A stretch of DNA of 11,263 nucleotides from Sulfurovum sp. UBA1140. GTDB taxonomy: Bacteria; Campylobacterota; Campylobacteria; Campylobacterales; Sulfurovaceae. Made by a program: the position numbers and the translations under genes. Location of the stretch: positions 1 to 11,263 of the forward strand of contig DCAF01000035.1 of the NCBI GenBank assembly GCA_002311915.1, given 5' to 3'. Shown here piece after piece: positions 1 to 6,078 of the stretch (the stretch's first letter is position 1; each line of letters begins with the position of its first letter). The notes under the pieces were generated by a model. That model worked only from the letters and a program-made list of their open reading frames with translations, had not been told where the DNA came from and searched no databases.

Positions 1-582
1 TTTATCTTGTTCCATGGTGATACCAGAGTTAAGAATCTTAACATGCTTAAGCACACCAGAACTGTCAGCCAAATCAGAACTATCAGCTACAAACTCAGAG
101 TTTACTTCGTATGGCTTCACTTGGTCGTTACCTGCTTTACCAATAATTGTAAGCCCACCCCATTGACCAACAGCAGGTGTTCCACCATCAACAGCTTTTT
201 TAGAAGTAAAGATAATCGGGTTAGTAGCAGTACCCTCTGCCATGATTTTCGCACCTTTATCAATAATCATATATGAAGTAGTCGCTCCTGTACCATCAAG
301 ACCTGCAATGGTTGTACCTGCTTCTATAGTAAGTGTAGCACCATTTTTAACAGCCACTAGTCCATCTATAATCCATACTTTATCCGCTGTTAAAGTCATG
401 TTAGAGGTGATGTCACCACTTAGTGTTGTATCTGTTGGTGTTTGAACAACTGGTGTTGGGGTTGTCGTGTCTATGGGTGTATCTGTTTCTGTAGGAGTAT
501 CACTTCCTCCTCCACTACCACAACCTGTGAGTGTCAAGGCAGCAATCGTTGCAATTGAGAGTAAAATTTTAGAAGTGTTCAT
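1..582 (-). CDS. Surface/secreted lipoprotein, 5' part of gene (cut by window start)
   Basis: The frame is open from an ATG at 582-580 to the window edge, giving 194 codons with no stop; the C-terminus lies outside. The N-terminus is a classic lipoprotein signal: Lys at residue 5, a hydrophobic core, and lipobox LTGC with Cys21. A GSGGGS linker and a Thr/Pro-rich spacer to about residue 52 follow. The remainder (ADKVWIIDGLVAVKNGATL, EAGTTIAG, NPIIFTSKK, GQWGGLTIIGKAG) has the short beta-strand rhythm of right-handed beta-helix-like surface proteins. I recognise the style but not a characterised family. The start is supported by AAAGGAAA (594-587), 4 nt upstream. The gene is divergent from the OlsF-like gene and its promoter carries Pho-box-like repeats, so a phosphate-starvation-induced surface protein is inferred. 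The ligand is unknown. Confidence 0.85.
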   Translation of the reverse strand, partial: MNTSKILLSIATIAALTLTGCGSGGGSDTPTETDTPIDTTTPTPVVQTPTDTTLSGDITSNMTLTADKVWIIDGLVAVKNGATLTIEAGTTIAGLDGTGATTSYMIIDKGAKIMAEGTATNPIIFTSKKAVDGGTPAVGQWGGLTIIGKAGNDQVKPYEVNSEFVADSSDLADSSGVLKHVKILNSGITMEQDK

Positions 583-609
583 TTTCTTTCCTTTGTATTT
601 GAATACTGT

Positions 610-665
610 ACTCTATCATGAGAATATAACAAAAGCATCACAAAATGGCTACAGTTTGGTTACAG
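610..665 (-). promoter_or_regulatory. Pho-box-like promoter of the lipoprotein gene
   Basis: Read on the minus strand, four 7-bp half-sites recur every 11 bp: CTGTAAC (665-659), CTGTAGC (654-648), TTGTGAT (643-637) and TTGTTAT (632-626). The 4-bp spacers are CAAA, CATT and GCTT. Exactly 10 bp after the last half-site comes TAGAGT (615-610), a 4/6 match to a -10 box. In E. coli the PhoB box has CTGTCAT-type half-sites at 11-bp period, takes the place of the -35, and ends about 10 bp before the -10. The predicted start of transcription is near 603, leaving a leader of about 20 nt. Regulator identity is inferred. Confidence 0.72.
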
Positions 666-702
666 AGACTATTACCATTTTGTTATCAGTTTATATTATA
701 AT
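646..702 (+). promoter_or_regulatory. Pho-box-like promoter of the OlsF-type gene, overlapping the divergent one
   Basis: On the plus strand there are TGGCTAC (646-652), TGGTTAC (657-663), then CTATTAC (669-675) and TTGTTAT (680-686). Spacing is 11, 12 and 11 bp. A perfect TATAAT (697-702) follows after 10 bp, the same geometry as the other two Pho-like promoters in the window. The predicted transcription start is near 709, with a leader of about 20 nt. Bases 646-665 are used by half-sites on both strands, so one bound regulator could serve both divergent genes. Confidence 0.72.
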
Positions 703-728
703 TTGTTATTAAAAAATAGGAGTTCATC

Positions 729-2450
729 ATGATTAATGTCCAACAAGCTGTTATGAGTAGATACCCAAAAGTTCAATCCTTACCCAAACCCATCATCAAG
801 CCACTATTCTCTACCATTAAAAAAATGATACACCAAAATGATATTAATACTTTTTTAAAACAGCAACAGTATTCAGGTCCTTTTGCTTTTGTTGAATCGG
901 TCTTGGAGTATTTTAAATTCTCTTATAAATTTTCAAGCAATCAGATAGAAAATATTCCCGCTTCGGGACGTGTGGTAATTATTGCCAATCATCCTCTAGG
1001 AGCATTGGATGCCCTCTCTTTAATTCATCTAGTCAGACGCGTACGAAGTGATATTAAAGTGGTTAGCAATAATATGTTGGCAGAAATTGACCAACTTAAG
1101 CCGATACTCATTGGAGTCGATAATTTTAGAAAGGGAGTATCCAAGCAGTTTATTAAGCAGATAGATAAAACACTTAAAAATGAAGAAGCACTCATCATTT
1201 TCCCATCAGGTGAAGTCTCGAGAGCAAGACCCAATGGAGTAAAAGATACACAGTGGCATAAAGGGTTTCTAAAATTTGCTTCTAAAAATTTGGCTTCTAT
1301 ATTACCCATACATATTAATGCAAAAAATTCGGCACTATTTTATACCCTCTCATCACTCAATAAAAACCTATCATCTATACTTTTACCTCATGAGATGTTC
1401 AAAAAGAAAAATGGTTCATTAGAGTTCACAATCGGGGAAAGCATCCCATATAAAAGTTATATTAATAGTCCACTAGAGATGACATCTCAGGTGAAACTCT
1501 TTAGAAAGCATCTCTATCGTATCGCTAAAAATAAAAAACCTATCTTCTCTACCGAGAGGTGTATTGCCCATCCTGAAAACAGACAGATACTAAAAAAAGA
1601 GTTGCAAAACTGTCAAAAGCTAGGAGAAACCACTGATGGTAAAAAAATCTATCTGTATGATTATGAAAAAGGTTCAGTGATTCTTCAAGAGATAGCAAGA
1701 CTGCGTGAGTATACCTTTAGGAAAGTAGAAGAAGGCACGGGAAAAAAACGAGATAAAGATAAATATGACTACTACTATAAACATATTATACTTTGGGATG
1801 ACACAGAGCTAGAAATAGTAGGTGCTTATCGCATTGCAGAGAGTAACTATGTTTATAATAACTACGGTGTAGAGGGTTTTTATACCCACTCTCTTTTTAA
1901 ATTTGATGCCCAGTTTGAACCCTATCTTAACAACTCTATCGAACTAGGAAGAAGCTTCGTTCAACCCAAATATTGGGGAAGCCGAGCCTTAGATTATCTA
2001 TGGCAAGGGATAGGAGCCTATCTCTATCAAAATTCTCATATCAAATATATGTTTGGAGCAGTTAGTCTTAGTGGTTCTATGCCAAAAAGTGCTCAAGAGC
2101 TTATCATGCACTATTATGATAAATATTATGGAAACCATCATGAGCTACTTCATCCTAAAAATAGCTGTACTTTTACACAAAATGGACTTGATGATTTAGA
2201 GTTTATCTTCGATGGAAATAATGCACCAGATGATTTCAAAGTTTTGCGTGAACAGTTGAACTACTACGGCGTAACCGTTCCAACACTCTATAAACAATAT
2301 GCTGATTTGTGCGAAGAGGGAGGTATCTCATTTATGGGCTACAATATTGACAAAGATTTTGGTAATTGTGTGGATAGTTTCATCTTGGTAGAGATTGATA
2401 AGATTAAAGAGATAAAGCGAAATAGATATATTAGAGATGGTTTCCTCTAA
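729..2450 (+). CDS. olsF: Bifunctional ornithine-lipid synthase (OlsF type: O-acyltransferase + N-acyltransferase)
   Basis: The protein has 573 residues in two domains. The N-terminal half is a PlsC-like acyltransferase with NHPLGALD (87-94), FPSGEVSR (158-165) and WHKGF (176-180). This matches the lysophospholipid-acyltransferase subgroup with NHP(L/T)GG-type active sites. The C-terminal half is an OlsB-like (COG3176, GNAT-related) N-acyltransferase: EIARLREYTFRKVEEGTGKK (321-340), LEIVGAYR (361-368), ELGRSFVQPKYWG (405-417) and LDYLWQGIGAYL (421-432). In known OlsF proteins the OlsB-like domain N-acylates ornithine with a 3-hydroxy fatty acid and the OlsA-like domain O-acylates the product. 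The result is a phosphorus-free membrane lipid made at the inner membrane. The Pho-like promoter fits that role. AGGAG (718-722) supports the ATG. The gene stands alone, with a terminator directly after it. Substrate amino acid and acyl groups are not visible from sequence. Confidence 0.9.
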   Translation: MINVQQAVMSRYPKVQSLPKPIIKPLFSTIKKMIHQNDINTFLKQQQYSGPFAFVESVLEYFKFSYKFSSNQIENIPASGRVVIIANHPLGALDALSLIHLVRRVRSDIKVVSNNMLAEIDQLKPILIGVDNFRKGVSKQFIKQIDKTLKNEEALIIFPSGEVSRARPNGVKDTQWHKGFLKFASKNLASILPIHINAKNSALFYTLSSLNKNLSSILLPHEMFKKKNGSLEFTIGESIPYKSYINSPLEMTSQVKLFRKHLYRIAKNKKPIFSTERCIAHPENRQILKKELQNCQKLGETTDGKKIYLYDYEKGSVILQEIARLREYTFRKVEEGTGKKRDKDKYDYYYKHIILWDDTELEIVGAYRIAESNYVYNNYGVEGFYTHSLFKFDAQFEPYLNNSIELGRSFVQPKYWGSRALDYLWQGIGAYLYQNSHIKYMFGAVSLSGSMPKSAQELIMHYYDKYYGNHHELLHPKNSCTFTQNGLDDLEFIFDGNNAPDDFKVLREQLNYYGVTVPTLYKQYADLCEEGGISFMGYNIDKDFGNCVDSFILVEIDKIKEIKRNRYIRDGFL

Positions 2451-2454
2451 CTAA

Positions 2455-2481
2455 AAGAACTACCCTCTTAGAGGGATTCTT
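2455..2481 (+). terminator. Probable intrinsic terminator of the OlsF-type gene
   Basis: A hairpin starts 4 nt after the stop codon: CCCTC (2463-2467), loop TTA, GAGGG (2471-2475). It is flanked by a second paired segment, AAGAA (2455-2459) with TTCTT (2477-2481). The downstream T content is only moderate (TTCTTCATT), so efficiency is uncertain. Confidence 0.6.
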
Positions 2482-2542
2482 CATTAACAAATTTCAAGTT
2501 TTAATAACGGTGTGTACTATTTAAGAGTTCGACAACATCTTA

Positions 2543-2598
2543 TTGTTACCAAACTGTAAGCATTCTCTTACACTTTTGTTATAGTTTTTATGTAATAT
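2543..2598 (+). promoter_or_regulatory. Pho-box-like promoter of the ankyrin gene
   Basis: Four half-sites lie at a strict 11-bp period: TTGTTAC (2543-2549), CTGTAAG (2554-2560), CTCTTAC (2565-2571) and TTGTTAT (2576-2582). The spacers are CAAA, CATT and ACTT; the first two are identical to those of the lipoprotein promoter. A -10 box TAATAT (2593-2598) follows after 10 bp. The predicted start of transcription is near 2605, giving a leader of about 20 nt. This is the most regular of the three Pho-like promoters. Confidence 0.78.
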
Positions 2599-2624
2599 GT
2601 ATTTATAAAAATAAGGGAGACCAT

Positions 2625-3137
2625 ATGACCAAGGCGATGAAAAACCGTTATCATGATTTACACCTAATAGAGATGGCAAAACATAGATTGATGTTAGAAG
2701 ATTTTTTAGTTAAAAGGGTAAACCTTGATGTACGGGACAAAGAGGGACAAAATACACTCTATTGGGCAATTAAAAATAGAAGCCAACACAATGTGCAGTT
2801 GTTACTTAAATATGAAATTGATTTAATGGTCAAAGATAGTTTACATGCTATATTTCATGCCATATCTTCTAATGATACCGAAACATTTGTTTATCTTTTA
2901 GAGAATAAAATGATTAGCATAGACGTTAAAAACTCGATAGGAGAGACCCTTCTTATGAGAGCAATTCATGTGGAGTCTATCTCCATGGTACGTTATCTTA
3001 TTAATCATGGTGCCAATCTATATTTATCTGATGACCATAACCATAAAGCTATAGACTATGCACACGCTTGTAAAAATAGAGATGTCTTTAATTTAGTTCA
3101 TTATCGAATTTTATATGAGAAGTCTAAAGAGAAGTAA
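2625..3137 (+). CDS. Small ankyrin-repeat protein
   Basis: The protein has 170 residues and no signal peptide or membrane segment, so it is probably cytoplasmic. About four ankyrin repeats are visible: DKEGQNTLYWAIKN...NVQLLLKYEIDL (about 38-67), a degenerate one (about 70-101), NSIGETLLMRAIH...MVRYLINHGANL (about 103-132), and a C-terminal one, DDHNHKAIDYAHACKNRDVF (136-155). Ankyrin repeats bind partner proteins, and no enzymatic domain is present. The start is supported by AAGGGAGA (2613-2620); a second in-frame ATG lies 4 codons downstream. The four-unit Pho-like promoter links it to phosphate limitation (inference). It is convergent with the toxin gene and no clear terminator follows. 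The binding partner is unknown. Confidence 0.85.
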   Translation: MTKAMKNRYHDLHLIEMAKHRLMLEDFLVKRVNLDVRDKEGQNTLYWAIKNRSQHNVQLLLKYEIDLMVKDSLHAIFHAISSNDTETFVYLLENKMISIDVKNSIGETLLMRAIHVESISMVRYLINHGANLYLSDDHNHKAIDYAHACKNRDVFNLVHYRILYEKSKEK

Positions 3138-3263
3138 GAATTTTTTTAACAGGGCTAACCATCAAAATCACATCGTCGGAAACAGAGGGGGCAACTTCTC
3201 TTTTTCAGATGGTTTCACTTAGAATGTAAACACGGCGATTCAAATCAAAGGAGAAGCGAAGTT
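3138..3263 (-). other. Short intergenic stretch, possible decayed coding remnant
   Basis: This gap separates the convergent ankyrin and toxin genes and is locally G/C-richer than its surroundings. On the minus strand one frame reads RFSFDLNRRVYILSETI, a TGA at 3207-3205, then KREVAPSVSDDVILMVSPVK, and runs to a stop at 3126-3124 inside the ankyrin gene. The NRRV segment recalls the end of OmpA/MotB-like domains, but the match is too short to name. A 7-bp inverted repeat (AACCATC / GATGGTT) is also present. It may be a relic or non-coding. Confidence 0.25.
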
Positions 3264-3587
3264 CTACACCTCCCTCTCCACAATATCTCTCAACTCCTCA
3301 AAAGATATAGACTCAATATTACTTTTATCATAAATCTCAACAAGATGAACTATCTTGTCCTCATCTATAAAATAGCTAATGACTCTAAACCCACCACTTT
3401 TTCCAATATTTCTACTAGAATTAGCCATTCGGATTTTGTACATGCCATGACCTAGAGAAGTACCTGCTGTTGGATTCTCTTTTAGCTCTTTTTCAAGCTT
3501 TTTTATATCATAAATTAGTTTTTTATTTTTCTTGTGAAGTTTTTTGAATCTTTTGCGAAAATTTTCAAGAAATCGAATCTCAATCAT
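3264..3587 (-). CDS. HigB/RelE-like toxin of a type II toxin-antitoxin pair
   Basis: The protein has 107 residues from an ATG at 3587-3585 (MIEIRFLENFRKRFKKL). A further in-frame ATG at 3614 would add nine residues, but the downstream start gives the tight ATGATTGA overlap typical of coupled toxin-antitoxin genes. The fold signature is RelE/ParE superfamily: a basic helical N-terminus rich in Lys/Arg, then MYKIRMANSSRNIGKSGGF and FRVISYFIDEDKIVHLVEIY strands followed by a C-terminal helix. The conserved Lys, Arg and Gly of the KSGGFRV segment match HigB-2-like mRNA interferases, which cut mRNA on the ribosome. This function is assigned from family resemblance only. The partner gene lies directly upstream. 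Confidence 0.75.
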   Translation of the reverse strand: MIEIRFLENFRKRFKKLHKKNKKLIYDIKKLEKELKENPTAGTSLGHGMYKIRMANSSRNIGKSGGFRVISYFIDEDKIVHLVEIYDKSNIESISFEELRDIVEREV

Positions 3588-3807
3588 CTCCAAACTCTCT
3601 ATATAAATCTTCAATAGGTCGAGAGTTCTCTAGTGCTGTACCATGTTTTATATCATGACATACTTTTGAAAAATTTGAGAGAATCTTCTCTTTTGTCTCT
3701 TCTTGTTCAATACTAAAGGATATATTGTTAAAATTAGCCAAAAAGATTTTAAATGCCTCTATTAGGTCTTGGTTGTTATCATCTATCTGTAGTGTAATTG
3801 TGGTCAT
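3580..3807 (-). CDS. Putative cognate antitoxin
   Basis: The protein has 75 residues and is acidic toward its C-terminus (ENSRPIEDLYREFGDD). Such a tail is typical of antitoxins that wrap around a basic RelE-fold toxin. The N-terminus (MTTITLQIDDNNQDLIEAF) is strand-helix-like, but I do not recognise a named DNA-binding domain. The start is set by GAGGA about 5 nt upstream on the minus strand. The stop overlaps the toxin start by 8 bp (3587-3580), so the two are translated from one message. The assignment rests mainly on size, order and overlap with the toxin gene. Confidence 0.65.
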   Translation of the reverse strand: MTTITLQIDDNNQDLIEAFKIFLANFNNISFSIEQEETKEKILSNFSKVCHDIKHGTALENSRPIEDLYREFGDD

Positions 3808-3835
3808 GACAATCCTCTTGAATTTATATTTTTCT

Positions 3836-3841
3836 ATTGTA
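3836..3841 (-). promoter_or_regulatory. Putative -10 box of the toxin-antitoxin operon
   Basis: TACAAT on the minus strand sits 28 bp before the antitoxin ATG, in an AT-rich leader. No convincing -35 is visible, which is common in Campylobacterota promoters. Confidence 0.4.
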
Positions 3842-3877
3842 TCAAAATAAGATGAAAGTTTTTGAGTTATGATGTAC

Positions 3878-3900
3878 CTCTTCCTAATTTCAAGGAAGAG
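3878..3900 (-). terminator. Perfect 8-bp hairpin after the Sel1 gene
   Basis: CTCTTCCT (3878-3885) and AGGAAGAG (3893-3900) form a perfect 8-bp stem with a 7-nt loop. It begins 11 bp downstream of the Sel1 gene's stop. There is no T-run on either side, so it is either a weak terminator, an mRNA 3'-end stabiliser, or an operator-like palindrome upstream of the toxin-antitoxin promoter. Confidence 0.4.
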
Positions 3901-3911
3901 AGTCAGGAATA

Positions 3912-4889
3912 TTAGAAGCTATTCCCATTACGGTGAAAGTCACCAATTCTTCGACAGCTTTGGCTCTGTCCTAAATCACACGCTTTATTAAAAAATAAAA
4001 TTGCTTTATCTTCATCTTTTGGAACCAATTTATTTGGCATTGCATAGAGTTCACCCAGCTTATAACAGCTAATACCATTATCATGTTGACAAGCACGATG
4101 AGCCACATCTATGTCTGATTTAAACTGTATGGTTTGAATTTTTTGATCAAGAACGTACCCAAGTTTTTTACAACTCTCGACATCATTAAGCTTACATGCT
4201 TTATCAAAAAACTGCTCTGCTTTAATTTTGTCCTTTGCCACACCCAGTGAACCTGTCTCATACATATTTCCTAGGTTATTACACCCCGAGGCTTCACCAT
4301 ATTGACACGCATCATTATAAAGAGAGATGGCTTCAAATAGATCCCGTCTAAGATGTATACCATGTGCATACATATAAGCTAGGTCATTACACCCTGCACC
4401 CACACCTTTATCACATACCTTTCTAAAGAGTTTGGTTGCCTTATATTTACTAGGACGCGTTCCCTCTCCATGATAATACATCGCACCTAAATTATAACAC
4501 CCTTCAAGGTCTCCAAGATCACACGCTCTTTTGTAGTAACGCAAGGCGTAACCATTGTGTTTTTCAATCCCTTGCCCTGTATTATACAGATAAGCTAGAT
4601 TATTACACCCTGTAGCATTGTCAAGATTACAAGCACGACCATAATAGATAAGAGCCTCTTCATAATCAACACGCTCGTCGCCTTTACCTAAATCATAAAT
4701 TTGCCCCAAATCATTACATGCTTCTGCATCATTTAACTCACATGCTTTTTTATAAAAACTGATATATTTAGAATCTATCAATGTTGGCAGTGCATTGGTT
4801 GGAATTTTATCGCTTTGAATAGCAAATATAATTAACCCCAGCACCACAATAGTCGTGAATATTGCAGGTTTTGATCCCATTTTTACCAT
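3912..4889 (-). CDS. Exported Sel1-repeat protein, cysteine-rich (Hcp-like)
   Basis: The protein has 325 residues. The N-terminus has two Lys followed by a hydrophobic segment (about 10-24), which acts as an uncleaved anchor or signal peptide; there is no lipobox. Seven tandem Sel1-like repeats of about 36 residues follow, plus a terminal partial one. Each has the pattern AC-x7-C-xx-LG/LA-x-(M/L)Y. The CX7C pair is present in all eight (first at Cys50/Cys58), the disulfide arrangement known from the Helicobacter cysteine-rich proteins (HcpA-E). The disulfides imply an oxidising compartment, so periplasmic or secreted. Such proteins act as binding scaffolds, and no enzyme domain is seen. AGGAG (4900-4896) spaced 6 nt supports the start. 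A sigma70-type promoter precedes it. The partner is unknown. Confidence 0.88.
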   Translation of the reverse strand: MVKMGSKPAIFTTIVVLGLIIFAIQSDKIPTNALPTLIDSKYISFYKKACELNDAEACNDLGQIYDLGKGDERVDYEEALIYYGRACNLDNATGCNNLAYLYNTGQGIEKHNGYALRYYKRACDLGDLEGCYNLGAMYYHGEGTRPSKYKATKLFRKVCDKGVGAGCNDLAYMYAHGIHLRRDLFEAISLYNDACQYGEASGCNNLGNMYETGSLGVAKDKIKAEQFFDKACKLNDVESCKKLGYVLDQKIQTIQFKSDIDVAHRACQHDNGISCYKLGELYAMPNKLVPKDEDKAILFFNKACDLGQSQSCRRIGDFHRNGNSF

Positions 4890-4911
4890 ACTTTACTCCT
4901 TTTTAAATAGA

Positions 4912-4940
4912 AGGATAGCCCTTTTTTCTAAATGTGTCAA
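4912..4940 (-). promoter_or_regulatory. Sigma70-type promoter of the Sel1 gene
   Basis: On the minus strand a consensus -35 TTGACA (4940-4935), a 17-bp spacer and TATCCT (4917-4912) as -10 are seen. The predicted transcription start is near 4905, and the ribosome-binding site begins about 5 nt later. This is the only promoter in the window with a full consensus -35. Confidence 0.65.
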
Positions 4941-5122
4941 GAATTTACAAAACAATAAATAATATATTAAATATTTATTAATTAAATTATTTAATAAATA
5001 AATTTATGCTTAGAGCTTTTAATAATCTTATTTAACAACATTTATTGGAAACAAAACCCTTTTGAACAGCCTATAATACGGGCAGTTGAAAAACTTTTAA
5101 AAAAAAAATTATTTTTAAGAAT
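4941..5122. other. AT-rich divergent intergenic region
   Basis: No gene is seen. The stretch is almost pure A/T at 4950-5000 and includes an inverted repeat AATAAATA (4954-4961) / TATTTATT (4972-4979), probably curved or easily melted DNA. A plus-strand TATAAT at 5072-5077 could be a second promoter for the NlpC/P60 gene, with a leader of about 80 nt. Confidence 0.4.
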
Positions 5123-5155
5123 ACCACAATAAAACCACAATATCCATGTTATAAT
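5123..5155 (+). promoter_or_regulatory. 11-bp direct repeat plus -10 box before the NlpC/P60 gene
   Basis: ACCACAATA occurs twice, at 5123-5131 and 5134-5142, exactly 11 bp apart. It covers the -35 position of a perfect TATAAT at 5150-5155. Repeats of one helical turn in this place are typical of OmpR/PhoB-family activator sites, but the half-site differs from the Pho-like ones at 626-686 and 2543-2582. The predicted transcription start falls at about 5162, the A of the annotated ATG. Confidence 0.5.
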
Positions 5156-5161
5156 TGTTCT

Positions 5162-5944
5162 ATGAAAAAAAGAATAATGAAGAAAATAATACTTTTATCA
5201 TCTGTTGCATTTTTTGTTGCTTGCTCAAATACAACACCAGAACCGAAGAATCAACCAACAAAAAATTCATTATCTGTTTACAATATAATGGGCATTGAAA
5301 AATCAGAAAAAAAGGCATCTCCTCTTTTCGTACTCAAAGAGCAGAGTGACCAAAATTACTATAATTTTACAACAGAAGGTAGCAGTGACTATCAAGACAG
5401 CAACGATATTGAGATTATCTCTTATGGTTCCAACCCATCAAACCAGATAAATAGTTATGTCTCGAATGATGTTGAAATTATCTCTTATGGTTCGTATCAA
5501 CCAATGATACAGAATTTACGTAACTCAAACAGTAAAAAATTAAAAAATGATATAGAGTGGAATGCCAAAAGCTTCTTAGGAACTCGTTATGTTTGGGGAG
5601 CGACGGGACCTAGAACTTTTGACTGTTCAGGATTTACCCAATGGGTCTATAGAGATGCAGGAATAACAATACCTCGTGTCTCTCGTGACCAAGCAAGGGT
5701 TGGTGCTTATGTTCGATATGAGAACTTAACTCGTGGAGATATGGTCTTTTTTGATACCAAAAAGCGTCGTACAGGTAAAGTGTGTCATGTGGGTATCTAT
5801 CTAGGAAGTGGTAACTTTATTCATGCCAGTTCAAGTGCTAAAAAAGTGGTTATTTATAATTTTAATAAAAAATCATTTTACAAAGAACGATTTTTATGGG
5901 GAAGACGGGTTATTCCTCAAAACAGACAGTTCACCTCAATTTAA
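5162..5944 (+). CDS. NlpC/P60 peptidoglycan hydrolase, lipoprotein
   Basis: The protein has 260 residues. The N-terminus MKKRIMKKIILLSS... ends in FVAC with Cys21, a probable lipoprotein signal. A poorly structured spacer with an 11-residue duplication (80-90 and 101-111) leads to the catalytic domain (about 130-250). The domain shows YVWGATGP, FDCSGF with nucleophile Cys155, HVGIYLG with His209, and a second His221 in FIHASSS. NlpC/P60 enzymes cut peptide bonds in peptidoglycan stems, commonly D-Glu to meso-DAP, here at an outer or inner membrane surface. An ATG at 5177 (MKKIILLSS) is an alternative start, and it may be the true one because the nearest -10 puts transcription start at 5162. 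It lies upstream of the tandem RNA elements and two L,D-transpeptidases, so a wall-remodelling role is inferred. Confidence 0.9.
   Translation: MKKRIMKKIILLSSVAFFVACSNTTPEPKNQPTKNSLSVYNIMGIEKSEKKASPLFVLKEQSDQNYYNFTTEGSSDYQDSNDIEIISYGSNPSNQINSYVSNDVEIISYGSYQPMIQNLRNSNSKKLKNDIEWNAKSFLGTRYVWGATGPRTFDCSGFTQWVYRDAGITIPRVSRDQARVGAYVRYENLTRGDMVFFDTKKRRTGKVCHVGIYLGSGNFIHASSSAKKVVIYNFNKKSFYKERFLWGRRVIPQNRQFTSI
5399..5494 (+). repeat. Internal duplication in the spacer of the NlpC/P60 protein
   Basis: Codons 80-90 (5399-5431) and 101-111 (5462-5494) encode SNDIEIISYGS and SNDVEIISYGS. The DNA copies differ mainly at third positions, so the duplication is not recent and the motif has been kept at the protein level. 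Confidence 0.75.
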
Positions 5945-5961
5945 ATATCAGGTCTTATCAT

Positions 5962-6078
5962 GTAGGCTTGATACTGTTAAACGGTATCTATAGACATAGA
6001 ATTTAAAAGATATAAGTATTGGGTTTTTCCTTTTTTTATCCAAAAAATCTATAGAGAGTTTAGCAGTATCAAGCCTAT
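5962..6078 (+). ncRNA. Structured RNA element, copy 1 of a tandem pair
   Basis: A 20-bp closing stem pairs 5963-5982 with 6058-6077. The only imperfect pair is T5977-G6063, a G-U wobble on the plus strand, and G5962-T6078 adds a further wobble. An inner 8-bp stem, TCTATAGA (5987-5994 with 6048-6055), follows. Inside it lie AGAATTTAA (5998-6006) and a hairpin TTGGGT (6019-6024) / ATCCAA (6038-6043) with 13-nt loop TTTTCCTTTTTTT. The hairpin also contains one G-U pair (G6023-T6039). The element begins 17 nt after the NlpC/P60 stop, so it is either in that gene's 3' untranslated region or a separate transcript. No open frame of note is present. I do not recognise the family. Confidence 0.7.

Noticed and set aside
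7..712. Three plus-strand frames over the start of the window
   Set aside because: Compositionally odd (Val/Pro/Ser-rich) and antisense to a lipoprotein gene with a clear signal peptide and ribosome-binding site, or lying over the divergent promoter region.
1025..1309. 94-codon minus-strand frame inside the OlsF-type gene
   Set aside because: Antisense shadow of a clearly coding, conserved frame; no ribosome-binding site or family resemblance.
3264..3614. Toxin start at 3614
   Set aside because: It would overlap the antitoxin by 35 bp. The ATG at 3587 gives the coupled overlap and begins at the family-typical MIEI-like strand.
6019..6043. Intrinsic terminator
   Set aside because: The T-run is in the loop, not after the stem, and the base after the stem is A-rich, so this is not terminator architecture.
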